Shown here piece by piece: positions 53,077 through 63,251 of a stretch of 64,000 nucleotides of DNA. The stretch is from Vibrio algicola. Its GTDB lineage: Bacteria; Pseudomonadota; Gammaproteobacteria; Enterobacterales; Vibrionaceae. The DNA lies in NCBI RefSeq assembly GCF_009601765.2, contig NZ_CP045699.1, forward strand, positions 806,001 through 870,000, written 5' to 3'. Numbering within the stretch: position 1 is the first letter of the stretch; every line of letters starts with the position of its first letter. Position numbers and translations under genes: made by a program. The notes beneath the pieces are model-generated. The model saw only the letters and a program-made list of their open reading frames with translations. It was not told where the DNA came from and did not search any database.

Positions 53077-55050
53077 GTGCGCTTATTTATTGCCGAAAAA
53101 CCCAGTTTAGGTCGAGCGATTGCCGCCGGACTGCCGAAACCTCAAAAAAATGAGCAAGGTTATATTCGTTGTGGCAATGGTGATATTGTCACTTGGTGTA
53201 TTGGACACCTTTTAGAACAAGTTGAGCCAGACGCTTACGATGATCGCTATAAAAAGTGGAACATCGCCGATCTACCGATCATTCCCGAGCAATGGAAATT
53301 ACGTCCACGATCTGCTGCCAGTAAACAATTGTCGGTGATCCGCCAACTATTCAAACAAAAGCCAAAGCTTATCAACGCGGGCGATCCCGACCGTGAAGGC
53401 CAATTGCTGGTGGATGAAGTGATTGATTACCTCAAAGCGACCAAAGCGCAAAAACAAGCCACGCAACGTTTATTGATCAGCGATTTAAACTTGCCAGCGG
53501 TGAAACGCGCATTAACTCAAATGCGTTCCAATCAAGATTTTATTCCATTATCGGTGTCGGCTTTAGCTCGTTCACGCGCAGACTGGTTGTATGGCATGAA
53601 TATGTCGCGCGCTTACACTTTATTGGGGCAAAAAGCCGGTTATCAAGGCGTGTTATCGGTAGGGCGTGTTCAAACGCCGGTACTGGGATTAGTGGTGCGG
53701 CGAGATGAAGAAATTGAAAACTTCATACCCAAAGATTATTTCACCCTCCATGCACTTATTCCTTATCAAGATGCACAACATCAATTTGATATTCGAGCCC
53801 GTTGGAAACCCAGTGAGGCGATAAAGCCTTGGCAAGATGAAGAAGGTCGAGTGTTGTTACGCAAGCTGGTTGAGAATGTGGCCAATCGCATTAAAGGCCA
53901 GCCAGCGAAAGTGGTGGATGCGGAACAAAAACAAACCAAACAAGCGCCGCCGTTGCCGTATTCATTGTCGGCGTTGCAAATTGATGCCGCGCGGCGTTTT
54001 CAAATGAGCGCGCAAGATGTCCTCAATATTTGCCAATCTTTATATGAAAAACATAAGCTTATTACTTATCCACGCTCCGATAGCCGTTACTTACCCAAAG
54101 AACATTTTGCTCAAGCTAGTAGCGTGTGTCAGGCAATATCTCATAATGCCAATGGATTAAGTTCTGCAGTGCAAGGCGCGGATCTTAATTTAAAATCCAA
54201 AGCGTGGAATGACAGCAAAGTTGATGCTCACCATGCGATCATTCCCACCCCTAAGCAATCTTCAAGTAGAGCGTTATCTGGGCAAGAAGAGAAAATTTAT
54301 CAAATGATCGCACGTCAATATGTGATGCAGTTTTATCCATCGGCGGTCTATGCTGAATCAAAACTTGAGTTTGATATTGCCGGAGGCTGCTTTATCGCCA
54401 AAGGTCGAGTGTTGATAGTGGAAGGTTGGAAGGTATTGATGAGCGCCAGTAAATCACAAGATTCAGATCAAAGCGATCCGGTGCCAGCGCTGCAAACAGG
54501 GCAACAATTAGTGTGCCGTGAAGGCGAGATAAAAGATCGAAAAACCGAGCCACCTCAACATTTTACTGAAGCCACCATCTTAAAAGCCATGACCGGAATT
54601 GCTCGCTTTGTTGCCGACAAAAATTTGAAGAAGATCTTGCGCGATACCGATGGACTCGGCACGGAAGCTACCCGAGCTGGCATTTTGGATACTTTATTTA
54701 AGCGCCAATTATTGCTAAGACAAGGCAAAAATATTTTAAGTAGCCCAGCGGGAAGAGGGTTAATCAATGCATTACCGATGGAATCGACTTATCCCGATAT
54801 GACCGCTCATTGGGAGCACCAATTGCAAGCGATGGCCGAAAAACAGCAACCTTATGCCCCCTTTATGCACGCTTTAGAGCAGCAAATTGCCAATTTAATG
54901 CAACAGGTCAAAACCTCGGGGGTGCCTGAGTCATTACGTTCACTGCCGAAAGTGGACAAACCGGCCTTTAAACGTAAACGCTCGTTTGCTAAAAAATCCA
55001 CGCCATCTAAAGCCTCAACAACCAAAGGGCGAAGTAAGAAAAGCGGTTAA
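53077..55050 (+). CDS. topB: DNA topoisomerase III
   Basis: 657 residues, type IA. Toprim at the N-terminus (FIAEKPSLGRAIA; NAGDPDREGQLL with acidic metal ligands) and catalytic Tyr331 in KLITYPRSDSRYLP (E. coli Tyr328). Basic Ser/Lys-rich C-terminal tail. Begins at GTG 53077; no ATG fits the conserved N-terminus. Decatenates replication intermediates. Confidence 0.95.
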   Translation: MRLFIAEKPSLGRAIAAGLPKPQKNEQGYIRCGNGDIVTWCIGHLLEQVEPDAYDDRYKKWNIADLPIIPEQWKLRPRSAASKQLSVIRQLFKQKPKLINAGDPDREGQLLVDEVIDYLKATKAQKQATQRLLISDLNLPAVKRALTQMRSNQDFIPLSVSALARSRADWLYGMNMSRAYTLLGQKAGYQGVLSVGRVQTPVLGLVVRRDEEIENFIPKDYFTLHALIPYQDAQHQFDIRARWKPSEAIKPWQDEEGRVLLRKLVENVANRIKGQPAKVVDAEQKQTKQAPPLPYSLSALQIDAARRFQMSAQDVLNICQSLYEKHKLITYPRSDSRYLPKEHFAQASSVCQAISHNANGLSSAVQGADLNLKSKAWNDSKVDAHHAIIPTPKQSSSRALSGQEEKIYQMIARQYVMQFYPSAVYAESKLEFDIAGGCFIAKGRVLIVEGWKVLMSASKSQDSDQSDPVPALQTGQQLVCREGEIKDRKTEPPQHFTEATILKAMTGIARFVADKNLKKILRDTDGLGTEATRAGILDTLFKRQLLLRQGKNILSSPAGRGLINALPMESTYPDMTAHWEHQLQAMAEKQQPYAPFMHALEQQIANLMQQVKTSGVPESLRSLPKVDKPAFKRKRSFAKKSTPSKASTTKGRSKKSG

Positions 55051-55172
55051 TTTACATTTTTAGCCATTAAGAGCGTTTTGATTATTATGATGACGTGAAG
55101 GGTTCAAAAGTTAGGTGTACATTTTGCATAGACCTTTTAAGATGAAATGATAAATCAAACAGATGGAATTTT

Positions 55173-56171
55173 ATGATGAGCATTATTTTAGAGTGTATTC
55201 GCACAGTAGGGCGTGGTGAGCGTGGTCGTAAGCCGTTAAATGTCGAGCAAGCCTTTGCGGTGATGGATGCTTATTTGAGTGGTAAAGAATCGGGCGCACA
55301 AGATGCGATCGGTGATGATCAAATGGCGATGCTGATGATGCTGATCCGAGTGCAAAATGAAACCAATGCTGAAATTGCCGGCTTTGTGAAAGCGTTTCAA
55401 TCGCGAGTGCCGAATCTTGGCGCGGATATTGATTGGCCTTGTTATGCCGGTAAACGGGTCAGTGATAATGGTAGCGATCAGCCTTGGCATGGATTGGCAG
55501 CAAAAATATTATCGACTCATGGTTATAAAGTATTGTTGCACGGCTATAAAGACGTGGCGAGTGGTCGGACGCATCTTGAAGATTGCCTAGGCTTGTTAGA
55601 TATCCCTGTGGCAGACCATCCCCAACACGCCAAACAATTACTGGATGAGCAAAATATTGCCTATTTACCATTATCAAATTTTGCTCCGATAGCCCAAAGT
55701 ATGATCGGTTGGAAAAACCGTTACGGACTTAGAACGCCAATTAATACGGTCGTGCGAGCGTTAAATCCAGGTGGCGCACGTTTAGGGGTACGCGGCAGTT
55801 TTCATCCAGGTTTTCAACAATTACACGCAGAAGTAGATCAAGAAATCGACAGAAAAAGTTTATCAGTTATCTCTTTTAAAGGGCAAAATGGTGAATCAGA
55901 ATACAATCCGAAAGTGAGTCAAACGGTATGGTTAAGCTCTGAAAAAGGAGTTGAATCTTTTTATTGGCCCGAGCGATTGTTAACCTCTGTTACCTTACCG
56001 CAAACTGCATTGTTTAAAGCGGACCATGAAATGCAAGTGCAAATGGCAAATTGTGTTATTTCGAATATGGCAGCGGTTTTATTTGCTCAGCATAAGGATC
56101 AGGACATGGCTTATCAGCAAGCAATCGAATTTTGGCAACAGTACGCGTCACATGCGAGATCTCAGCAATAA
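55173..56171 (+). CDS. ybiB: YbiB/TrpD2-like DNA-binding protein
   Basis: 332 residues; anthranilate phosphoribosyltransferase fold without the enzyme's full active site: RGKPLN-like LNVEQAFAVMDAYLSGK, DDQMAMLMMLIRVQNETNAEIAGFVKAFQ, SDQPWHGLAAKILSTHGYKVLLHG, RYGLRTPINTVVRALNPGG. YbiB binds nucleic acids and is not a TrpD. Its transcript ends at a terminator just before the MFS gene. Confidence 0.85.
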   Translation: MMSIILECIRTVGRGERGRKPLNVEQAFAVMDAYLSGKESGAQDAIGDDQMAMLMMLIRVQNETNAEIAGFVKAFQSRVPNLGADIDWPCYAGKRVSDNGSDQPWHGLAAKILSTHGYKVLLHGYKDVASGRTHLEDCLGLLDIPVADHPQHAKQLLDEQNIAYLPLSNFAPIAQSMIGWKNRYGLRTPINTVVRALNPGGARLGVRGSFHPGFQQLHAEVDQEIDRKSLSVISFKGQNGESEYNPKVSQTVWLSSEKGVESFYWPERLLTSVTLPQTALFKADHEMQVQMANCVISNMAAVLFAQHKDQDMAYQQAIEFWQQYASHARSQQ

Positions 56172-56242
56172 ATGACACATCACAGTAATAATGTAAATTA
56201 TTGTAACTTTCCTGCTTTATTTGTCTGGTGATCGTTAAACTA

Positions 56243-56265
56243 AGGAGGCTTCTAAACCTCCTTTT
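56243..56265 (+). terminator. Rho-independent terminator between ybiB and the MFS gene
   Basis: Seven-base arms AAGGAGG / CCTCCTT, loop CTTCTAAA, T5 tail. Confidence 0.88.
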
Positions 56266-56291
56266 TAGTTTCTTATTTTATAGTTGTGAAT

Positions 56292-57752
56292 ATGACCTCT
56301 CCAGCAGACCAAATGCCCGATCCGAACGCGTTCACCAAAGAACAAGTTTCGAAGAAAGATTTTATTGGTATTTTTACTATTGTCTTTTTACCTATGTTTC
56401 TTGCCGCCATTGACCAAACCTTATTGGCGGCAGCAACACCGGCTATCGCGCAAGATCTAGGTGGTATACAAACCGCAGCTTGGATCGCGATTGGTTATTT
56501 ATTAGCCAATGCGGCTTCTGTTCCTATTTATGGTTGGCTTGGGGATCGTTACGGCCGTCGGAATGTGTTGATTTCTGCTTTGGTGGTATTCTCCATCGGG
56601 TCAGTTATTGCGGCATTGGCGAGCAGCATGACGGTCTTGATTATTGCTCGGGTGATCCAGGGGATTGGTGGTGGTGGTTTAATGAGTTTGTCTCAAGCCT
56701 TGATCGGAGAGCTTATTCCTCCAAGACAAAGGGCTCGTTTTCAAGGTTACTTTTCCTCTTTATTTACTCTAGCCAGTGTGTGCGGCCCGGTCGCGGGCGG
56801 TTTGGTCGTGCATTATTTTACTTGGCATTGGTTATTTTGGGCCAACCTGCCGATTGCCGCTTTCGCTATTTACCGTTTAATGAGCCTTAAAACAACGGAA
56901 CTGCCGGTTAAATCACGCAGCATAGATGGCTGGGGGTTAATGATATTCCCAACCATTACCACGCTATTAATTTACTGGTTATCAGCTGGTGGGCGTGAGT
57001 TTTCGTGGAGCTCTATCACCAGTATTGAGTTATTAGTGGCGATTGCGGTACTAACCATTGCCTTTATTTTGCAACAAATTCGCACCACTGAGTCATTCTT
57101 GCCATTAGCCTTATTGGCAAAAAAAGAAATTTATGTGCCGCTTACTTCTTCTTTTTTGTTTGCCGCTTGCATGTTTGCGTTGATTTTCTTTCTACCGATT
57201 TATTTACAATTAGGCCTTGGAGCCAATGCTGCAATGGCGGGGCTATTATTACTGCCATTAACGTGCGGCAATATTATTGGCTCATATACCACAGGTAAAG
57301 TGATTGCCCATACCGGCGTGCCGAAATGGCTGCCGGTGATCGGCATGAGTATTACGACCTTTGGCTTTGTCATGTTAGGTGTGCTAGAACCCTCCTCATT
57401 TGTGACGGGCCTGTTTGGCTTTTTCTGCGGTTTAGGATTAGGTACTGTGATGCCATCCACTCAATTACTGATCCAAACAATTGGCGGTAAAGCCAACCTT
57501 GGGCGCATTACCGCAATGGCGGCATTATTTCGCTCACTAGGCGCGTCAATGGGAACGGCGTTATTTGGCACTTTAACCTATTCGTTGATCCCCGGTTTTA
57601 CCAGTGACAGTACCATTGTCGATTTATTGACTGGCCCGAAAGATGTGATTATTTCGGCTTTCCAAACCGGATTTTTGGTGGCAGGTGCATTAGCATTTAT
57701 TACGGTTTTAAATGCGGCCAGAGCGCCAAGAATTAGTCTGGATGACTATTAG
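56292..57752 (+). CDS. MFS drug exporter, DHA2 (EmrB/QacA) family
   Basis: 486 residues with 14 predicted membrane helices. Motif A GWLGDRYGRRNVL, motif C GPVAGGLVVH and FLPMFLAAIDQTLLAAATPAIAQDL with the conserved Asp of helix 1. Proton-driven multidrug export; no EmrA-like partner is next to it. GTG at 56286 is an alternative start two codons upstream. Confidence 0.9.
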   Translation: MTSPADQMPDPNAFTKEQVSKKDFIGIFTIVFLPMFLAAIDQTLLAAATPAIAQDLGGIQTAAWIAIGYLLANAASVPIYGWLGDRYGRRNVLISALVVFSIGSVIAALASSMTVLIIARVIQGIGGGGLMSLSQALIGELIPPRQRARFQGYFSSLFTLASVCGPVAGGLVVHYFTWHWLFWANLPIAAFAIYRLMSLKTTELPVKSRSIDGWGLMIFPTITTLLIYWLSAGGREFSWSSITSIELLVAIAVLTIAFILQQIRTTESFLPLALLAKKEIYVPLTSSFLFAACMFALIFFLPIYLQLGLGANAAMAGLLLLPLTCGNIIGSYTTGKVIAHTGVPKWLPVIGMSITTFGFVMLGVLEPSSFVTGLFGFFCGLGLGTVMPSTQLLIQTIGGKANLGRITAMAALFRSLGASMGTALFGTLTYSLIPGFTSDSTIVDLLTGPKDVIISAFQTGFLVAGALAFITVLNAARAPRISLDDY

Positions 57753-57944
57753 TCATCATTATTGAGTGAGCTCGAACTTTCTATTAACCCTTAATAAAAT
57801 AAGGGTTAGTAAACAGTGCTTAACAGATCGGATCTCTACACTTCTATTGGAATTTAGTGTATATTATAAGACAACCTTTGGAGTGGAAATTTGCGGCAGC
57901 ATACTCAATAAAGGACAATGAATACCGTTTGAGATAAATTGTCT

Positions 57945-59327
57945 ATGATAAAACAGTCAGTGAAAAATAAGCCCTTTTTATATTTGATCCTTACTTCGTT
58001 ATTATGTTGGATTACTTATACTGGTATCACGCTAAGAAATTATGCTGAAGGGGTCGTTTCTGATATGCAGGGTGATTTGGCCGTTTTCTATAATGCCAAT
58101 AATGCGATGGCTAAAAAGCTTGAGTTGCTTATTGATCAACTACCATTGTCACCGAGCGAAAAACTTAATCCACCTTTTTCTTACAACGCTAAGAATGATA
58201 TTACTGGCTTCAATATTAATCCTAACCAATATGCAGAGTTTGCGGGAACCTTAATCGTACAAGGTCAAACTAGAAACTTAGATTTTAATCTACCCGTTTT
58301 GTTACATGCATTAGATCGCGCATGGGCCGAAACTGATTATCAATCTCCAGCGGGTTTTTTTCTATATTATGGCGAGAATAGTACCGCCATTTACTCTAAA
58401 TTACGTTATTTAATGAATGTTAGTGCCCCCATATTCACGCCAGAGAGATATCGCTCTCAACTAAAAAATCAAGATCCTAATGAAACCTTCATTTTAACGC
58501 TTAATAATTCTTTCCCTTTAGGGGAGAAACAAATTTCAATCATTACCCCTATTATGAAAAATGGTAAGCTGATTGCAGATTTGGGCATGAGTATAAACTT
58601 AAAACAACTGATGGGCGAGTCGTTAGGGCCATGGTTAAGCAAATATATGGCAATGGATATTACTTATCAAGATGAACGATTTTCTGTGGGTGAGAATCGT
58701 TTTTTTCCTGCGGTGTTTAAAAAACAAATTCAATATCATCATTTAACGATTACCGCCTATATGACGACCAACTATATTACTGAATATGTACTGCCTTGGT
58801 TTATTGCAATGTCCTTAATTATGTTTGCGGTTTATACATTGTTAGTCAAGCAGCATAAAGCAACCTTAAAGTTTTCGTCGCTTTCTATAACGGATGATTT
58901 GACCGGTTTATACAATAAACGGGTATTACAAGATTTAGAATTCAGGGATATTAGCTCTGGCACTTTATATTATTTGGATATAAATGGATTTAAACAGATC
59001 AATGATACTTATGGTCATAACGTGGGTGATGATGCGTTACGATTTTTAGCCAAAAAATTAACCCATATTATCCGATCGTCTGACATTGCAGTACGCTTAG
59101 GTGGTGATGAGTTCTTAGTAGTCACGAATGGGAAGGTATTAGAGCCGGAAGTGGTATTAAATAAACTAAAAGCGGGAATTGATAATGTGCCTTTTTATCA
59201 AGATGTTTCGTTTACGCTTGCGATTGGCTATAGCCACTTTGACGAGGTAGATTTATTGCACGAAGCTATTCACCTTGCTGATAAAGCCATGTATGAACAA
59301 AAGCGGCGTAGTAAAGCAGAGTACTAA
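57945..59327 (+). CDS. Membrane diguanylate cyclase (GGDEF)
   Basis: 460 residues: helix (about 12-28), a periplasmic sensory region (about 30-280) of unknown fold, second helix (WFIAMSLIMFAVYTLLV) and a GGDEF domain. Canonical catalytic motif RLGGDEFLVV (GGDEF near 386-390) and an intact inhibitory RxxD (RSSD) five residues before it. Makes c-di-GMP in response to an unknown periplasmic signal. TTG 57939 is an alternative start. Confidence 0.92.
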   Translation: MIKQSVKNKPFLYLILTSLLCWITYTGITLRNYAEGVVSDMQGDLAVFYNANNAMAKKLELLIDQLPLSPSEKLNPPFSYNAKNDITGFNINPNQYAEFAGTLIVQGQTRNLDFNLPVLLHALDRAWAETDYQSPAGFFLYYGENSTAIYSKLRYLMNVSAPIFTPERYRSQLKNQDPNETFILTLNNSFPLGEKQISIITPIMKNGKLIADLGMSINLKQLMGESLGPWLSKYMAMDITYQDERFSVGENRFFPAVFKKQIQYHHLTITAYMTTNYITEYVLPWFIAMSLIMFAVYTLLVKQHKATLKFSSLSITDDLTGLYNKRVLQDLEFRDISSGTLYYLDINGFKQINDTYGHNVGDDALRFLAKKLTHIIRSSDIAVRLGGDEFLVVTNGKVLEPEVVLNKLKAGIDNVPFYQDVSFTLAIGYSHFDEVDLLHEAIHLADKAMYEQKRRSKAEY

Positions 59328-59462
59328 CTAAGAGATGGCTTGTTATATAGCGAACATAAAGCCTAAACAGGGTAAAGCTTGCCATATGGCGAACTATATC
59401 GGTAGACACCATTAAATCCACCGTATTCATGGCTATTGGTAATAGTCATGTTTAGAAATGGA

Positions 59463-59493
59463 AAAAGCCCGCTAAATAATTTAGCGGGCTTTT
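59463..59493 (-). terminator. Symmetric terminator next to the tRNA-like fragment
   Basis: Perfect 14-base arms AAAAGCCCGCTAAA / TTTAGCGGGCTTTT with a three-base loop; on the minus strand it directly follows the tRNA-like 3' end. Confidence 0.88.
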
Positions 59494-59499
59494 AGAAAG

Positions 59500-59518
59500 T
59501 GGTGGAGGGATTTGAATC
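59500..59518 (-). other. tRNA/tmRNA 3'-end-like fragment (candidate att site)
   Basis: On the minus strand: ATTCAAATCCCTCCACCAC. The TTCAAATCC T-loop and terminal CACCA resemble the 3' end of a tRNA or tmRNA, but no upstream arms exist. With a terminator right after it, this is the pattern left by integration at a tRNA 3' end. Type of tRNA not determined. Confidence 0.5.
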
Positions 59519-59873
59519 CTAAAACATCACTCATTTCTGGTGATTTATCCCTAACATTCCGCTAGGTAAGCACTTGTTATGTGGACTGAATTGTATTTAG
59601 GTTGCTCTTTAAATCAAAAAAATCAATTGAGTTACTTATTTGAACTTAGACTAATTTAGTGAATTACGCTAGGTATATTTTACCCTAATTGTAGGCACTC
59701 AGTGGTAAGGGAATTAAAGCCACCAGCACTGATAATTAAAAATAAATAAAGGCAGTGAGCTTTGATCATTTTCTGGAGTTAAGCTGTGTTATAACAACCC
59801 GAGGTATAACACAGCTTAACTTGTTTGGGGACAAAAGCGCCCTAGATAATTTATTCTGAATACTTGACCAATT

Positions 59874-60122
59874 TTAGTGAACCACTACACCTTCATCTTG
59901 CCATCGGTTAAGCATCTGCTGACTGATAGTGTCTGAGCCTAGCGCTGTGACATAACTGGTACGAATCATAGGTGCATTTGACGAACAGAAATGGCTGGTG
60001 GCACTACGGTTCAAATAAACAGCGGCGTTGAGCGTATCCCCGCCATAGGTCTGTTGCATGGTACCGAATGGAGAGCCGTTCAGTTCAATCATGCACTCGC
60101 CGATAATCGCAATGTGGCTCAT
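59874..60122 (-). pseudogene. kdgK: 2-dehydro-3-deoxygluconokinase (KDG kinase), truncated
   Basis: 82 residues of a PfkB-family sugar kinase that normally has about 310. Opens HIAIIGECMIELNGSPFGTMQQTYGGDTLNAAVYLNR, the KdgK substrate-binding start, then SYVTALGSDTISQQMLNRWQDEGV, and stops. The ATP-binding C-terminal half is missing; the truncation lies at the edge of the gene-free border region. Not a functional kinase. Confidence 0.82.
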
Positions 60123-60228
60123 AGTGTGCCCTTACAGAAAGATTGGTATTGCTAGGTATAAATGATGGAACATGGCTACAAGGAAGCTAGCCACGTTGAT
60201 TCTTTTCCCAATAGGTTGAGAGGAGCTC

Positions 60229-61662
60229 TTACTTGTTGTCTAGTTTCACGAACAACAGCGTTAGAACATAAGACAGTGCGAACACACCAACCACGCCCAT
60301 TAGTGCTTGAATGAAGTTTTGCGTACCGGCTGCAAGGTAAGCTGGTAAGCTGAAGACAGAAGAAAGAATGTAGCTCGTTAAGTGGGTATCTATCGTTACA
60401 GAGATAGCACCGAACACACCAGCCGCTAAACTCGCGGTCATCATTGCTTTGGTGTATTTCGTTAGGACACCAAATAGAGCCGGTTCAGTGATACCTAAGA
60501 TAGCGGTAACGCTTGAGCCCATCGTGATTGAAGATTGCTCTTTAGAAACTGTTTTACGCTGCTTATGCCAGATTGCCATTGTCGCACCAGCAATTGCCAT
60601 GTTACCTAAACACATGATTGGCATAAGTAAATCCTTACCATACAGTGCAAAGTTGTTCAGGCAAATTGGTGTCATGCTGTGGTGAATACCAAATACAATC
60701 GTAATCGGACGAGTTAGACCAAACACAAAGCCTGTTAACGTAGGAGAGATTTCCAATAGTGAACTCATTACCCAACCCACTCCATTACTTAACCAGATAC
60801 CGGCAGGGCCAACAAATGATAGTGTGATGGTTGAAGTCACCGTAAAGGCAAGCAGTGGTGTAAATACAGGTTTTGCTGAAGAGGGTACCAGTTTGTCAAC
60901 TAGAGGTGTTACTTTCGACAATAACCAGATAGCGAGAATGGCGGGCACGATAGCGCCCCCGTAGTTAAGTAGTTCAATCGGTACTGAGCCTAACACCGTC
61001 AGTTTAGGTGCCGCGCCTACATCTTTTAGCATCACCGCTTTATCTACTAGCTTTGGGGCTAACATTGCAGAGGAAACAGCAAGAGCGATGTATTCGTTTA
61101 CCTTAAATACCTTGGCTGCAGAGAAAGAGACTAGCATAGGTAAGAAGAAGAACACAGCAAGAGAGATAGAGCGGAAGAAATAAACCGTGTCTGAGCTTTC
61201 AGAGATAACATTGGTTGCAATAAGGCCAGAAAGTAAGCCCATCAACATACCTGCACCGGCAATCGCTGGAACTACAGGGCCGAAGATACCCGCAACAATG
61301 CGCATCACGCCTTGGAACAGTTTGCCTTTTTCTAGCTCATCAGCCGGATTTGCGTCAGCTCGTTGAGTGTTTGATAGCGCATTAAACCACTTCTCTACTT
61401 CAACCCCGATGATAACTTGAGTTTGACCTTGTTGAAGCACCAACCCTTTCACATCAGCGATCTGTTTGATCGCATCTTCGTCTACCATAGATTCGTCTGC
61501 CAATTTGAATCGCAGCCTTGTCATACAGTGTGTGATGCTCACGATATTGTCTTTACCACCAAGTAAAGAAACCAATAACTGTATGTTTTTTAGGAAATTT
61601 TTCTTTTTTGGTGATAACTTTGAGTTATTAATAACAGCATCACTATTTTCTACCATTTGCAT
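60229..61662 (-). CDS. PTS EIIBC, glucose/beta-glucoside superfamily
   Basis: 477 residues. EIIB at about 25-100 with phospho-Cys46 in SITHCMTRLRFKLAD; EIIC at about 115-475 (GIFGPVVPAIAGAGMLMGLLSGL; GIHHSMTPICLNNFALYGKDLLMPIMCLGNMA; ILGITEPALFGV). No EIIA domain and none next to it, so EIIA-Glc or another must supply phosphate. Substrate unknown. CAGGTG ribosome site. Divergent from the dehydratase gene, and the truncated kdgK lies downstream on the same strand. Confidence 0.85.
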   Translation of the reverse strand: MQMVENSDAVINNSKLSPKKKNFLKNIQLLVSLLGGKDNIVSITHCMTRLRFKLADESMVDEDAIKQIADVKGLVLQQGQTQVIIGVEVEKWFNALSNTQRADANPADELEKGKLFQGVMRIVAGIFGPVVPAIAGAGMLMGLLSGLIATNVISESSDTVYFFRSISLAVFFFLPMLVSFSAAKVFKVNEYIALAVSSAMLAPKLVDKAVMLKDVGAAPKLTVLGSVPIELLNYGGAIVPAILAIWLLSKVTPLVDKLVPSSAKPVFTPLLAFTVTSTITLSFVGPAGIWLSNGVGWVMSSLLEISPTLTGFVFGLTRPITIVFGIHHSMTPICLNNFALYGKDLLMPIMCLGNMAIAGATMAIWHKQRKTVSKEQSSITMGSSVTAILGITEPALFGVLTKYTKAMMTASLAAGVFGAISVTIDTHLTSYILSSVFSLPAYLAAGTQNFIQALMGVVGVFALSYVLTLLFVKLDNK

Positions 61663-61793
61663 ACTACACCTGTTATTTGAATATATTTAACTCGAGTAAT
61701 CTTAACGGCAACCAATTTAATTCCAACACAATAAAAAGAGATCTCAATCACACTTGAAAGTCTAAAAATTATTTTTTTACTATTTTGGGGCAA

Positions 61794-61841
61794 TTGGTAT
61801 GTTTTGTTATATCAAATAAAAACACTTAACGTACCAATTAT
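61794..61841. promoter_or_regulatory. Candidate operator in the PTS/dehydratase intergenic region
   Basis: Arms AATTGGTA (61794-61801) and TACCAATT (61834-61841) in inverted orientation, 32 bases apart. Position between divergent PTS and dehydratase genes suggests sites for the nearby GntR/UTRA regulator. Inferred. Confidence 0.45.
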
Positions 61842-61923
61842 TTTTACTGAAAATTAGCGCTTGAAATGTGGTTTTTAAAGCGGTTAGATAATAGGAGTTG
61901 ACTTAAGTTTAGGTAATTTAATT

Positions 61924-63123
61924 GTGAAAGAAACTATTATATCTAATATCCATTGTATTATTACTAAACCAGACAGACACAATCTCATTACCGTGGTAGT
62001 TGAAACGAATGAAGGCGTGATAGGGTTTGGTTGTGCGACATTCCAACAACGACCGCTTGCTGTAAAAGCAATGGTCGATGAATATTTAAAACCTATTCTT
62101 ATTGGTAAAAACGCCAATAATATTGAAGACTTATGGCAAATGATGATGGTTAACGCTTATTGGCGAAATGGCCCTGTTATCAATAATGCAATTTCCGGTG
62201 TTGATATGGCACTGTGGGATATTAAAGCCAAATTAGCGGGCATGCCGTTACACCAGTTATTTGGTGGTAAGTCTCGTGATGCTATTCCTGTATACACACA
62301 TGCGACTAGCGATACGATGGAAGGTATTTATGAGCTGGTGGAATCTTTCCTAGACAAAGGCTACAAGCATATCCGTTGTCAGCTTGGTTTCTATGGCGGT
62401 GTTCCAACCGATTTACATACTACTCAAAACCCGACTGAAGGTTCGTACTACGATCAAGATCAGTACATGGACAATACTCTAACGATGTTTAAGTCGCTGA
62501 GAGATAAATATGGTAATCAATTCCATATTCTTCACGATGTGCATGAGCGCCTTTTCCCAAATCAGGCAATACAATTTGCTAAGGAAGTCGAGCAATATAA
62601 GCCGTACTTCATTGAAGATATTCTGCCGCCAAATCAAACGGAATGGTTGGATAATATTCGCAGCCAGAGCTCAGTGTCATTAGGTTTAGGGGAGTTATTT
62701 AATAACCCCGAAGAGTGGAAATCATTGATTGCAAATCGTCGTATCGACTTCATTCGTTGCCATGTTTCACAAATCGGTGGCATTACCCCAGCTCTGAAAC
62801 TAGGTCATCTATGTCAGAATTTTGGTGTTCGTATTGCATGGCATTGCCCACCAGATATGACGCCAATTGGCGCAGCGGTAAACACGCATTTGAATGTGCA
62901 TTTACACAATGCCGCCATTCAAGAGCATGTCGAGTACAACGAGAACACGCACAAGGTATTCCCGAACGCTGCAGAGCCAATTAATGGCTACTTATACGCT
63001 TCTGAAATCGCAGGTATTGGTGTTGAAATCGACCGAGAGGTTGCAGCCGAGTTCCCTGTTATGTATCGCCCCCACGAGTGGACTCAAAGTCGCCTTCCTG
63101 ATGGCGCGATCCACACTCCATAA
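61924..63123 (+). CDS. Sugar-acid dehydratase of the enolase superfamily (ManD/RspA-like)
   Basis: 399 residues. Mandelate racemase/enolase fold: capping domain with [42 protein letters not shown] and [24 protein letters not shown]; barrel with metal ligands in HDVHERL (Asp), FIEDILPP (Glu) and GLGELFNNP (Glu), and the late His of [14 protein letters not shown]. This pattern is typical of D-mannonate/D-gluconate dehydratases, which make 2-keto-3-deoxygluconate. That product would suit the neighbouring kdgK, which is truncated here. Starts GTG 61924. Confidence 0.85.
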   Translation: MKETIISNIHCIITKPDRHNLITVVVETNEGVIGFGCATFQQRPLAVKAMVDEYLKPILIGKNANNIEDLWQMMMVNAYWRNGPVINNAISGVDMALWDIKAKLAGMPLHQLFGGKSRDAIPVYTHATSDTMEGIYELVESFLDKGYKHIRCQLGFYGGVPTDLHTTQNPTEGSYYDQDQYMDNTLTMFKSLRDKYGNQFHILHDVHERLFPNQAIQFAKEVEQYKPYFIEDILPPNQTEWLDNIRSQSSVSLGLGELFNNPEEWKSLIANRRIDFIRCHVSQIGGITPALKLGHLCQNFGVRIAWHCPPDMTPIGAAVNTHLNVHLHNAAIQEHVEYNENTHKVFPNAAEPINGYLYASEIAGIGVEIDREVAAEFPVMYRPHEWTQSRLPDGAIHTP

Positions 63124-63142
63124 CAGTTGTTCAATTCTACTG

Positions 63143-63174
63143 ACAACCCGCCACTGTGTGGGTTGTTATTTTTT
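63143..63174 (+). terminator. Rho-independent terminator after the dehydratase gene
   Basis: Seven-base arms ACAACCC / GGGTTGT, ten-base loop, T6. Confidence 0.85.
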
Positions 63175-63251
63175 CGGAGTGGGGAGGAGCTACGGAAAAC
63201 TAGAGAAATTAAACCTGGGAAGGCAAAGTGGTTTGAATACAAACAAAACCG

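Larger units (their letters stand above)
59328..59873. other. Gene-free island border region
   Basis: 546 bases without a convincing gene. Holds a terminator, a tRNA-like 3' end (minus strand), and two copies of CGCTAGGTA (near 59562 and 59668) that could be integrase arm sites. Looks like the border of an integrated or deleted element. Confidence 0.5.
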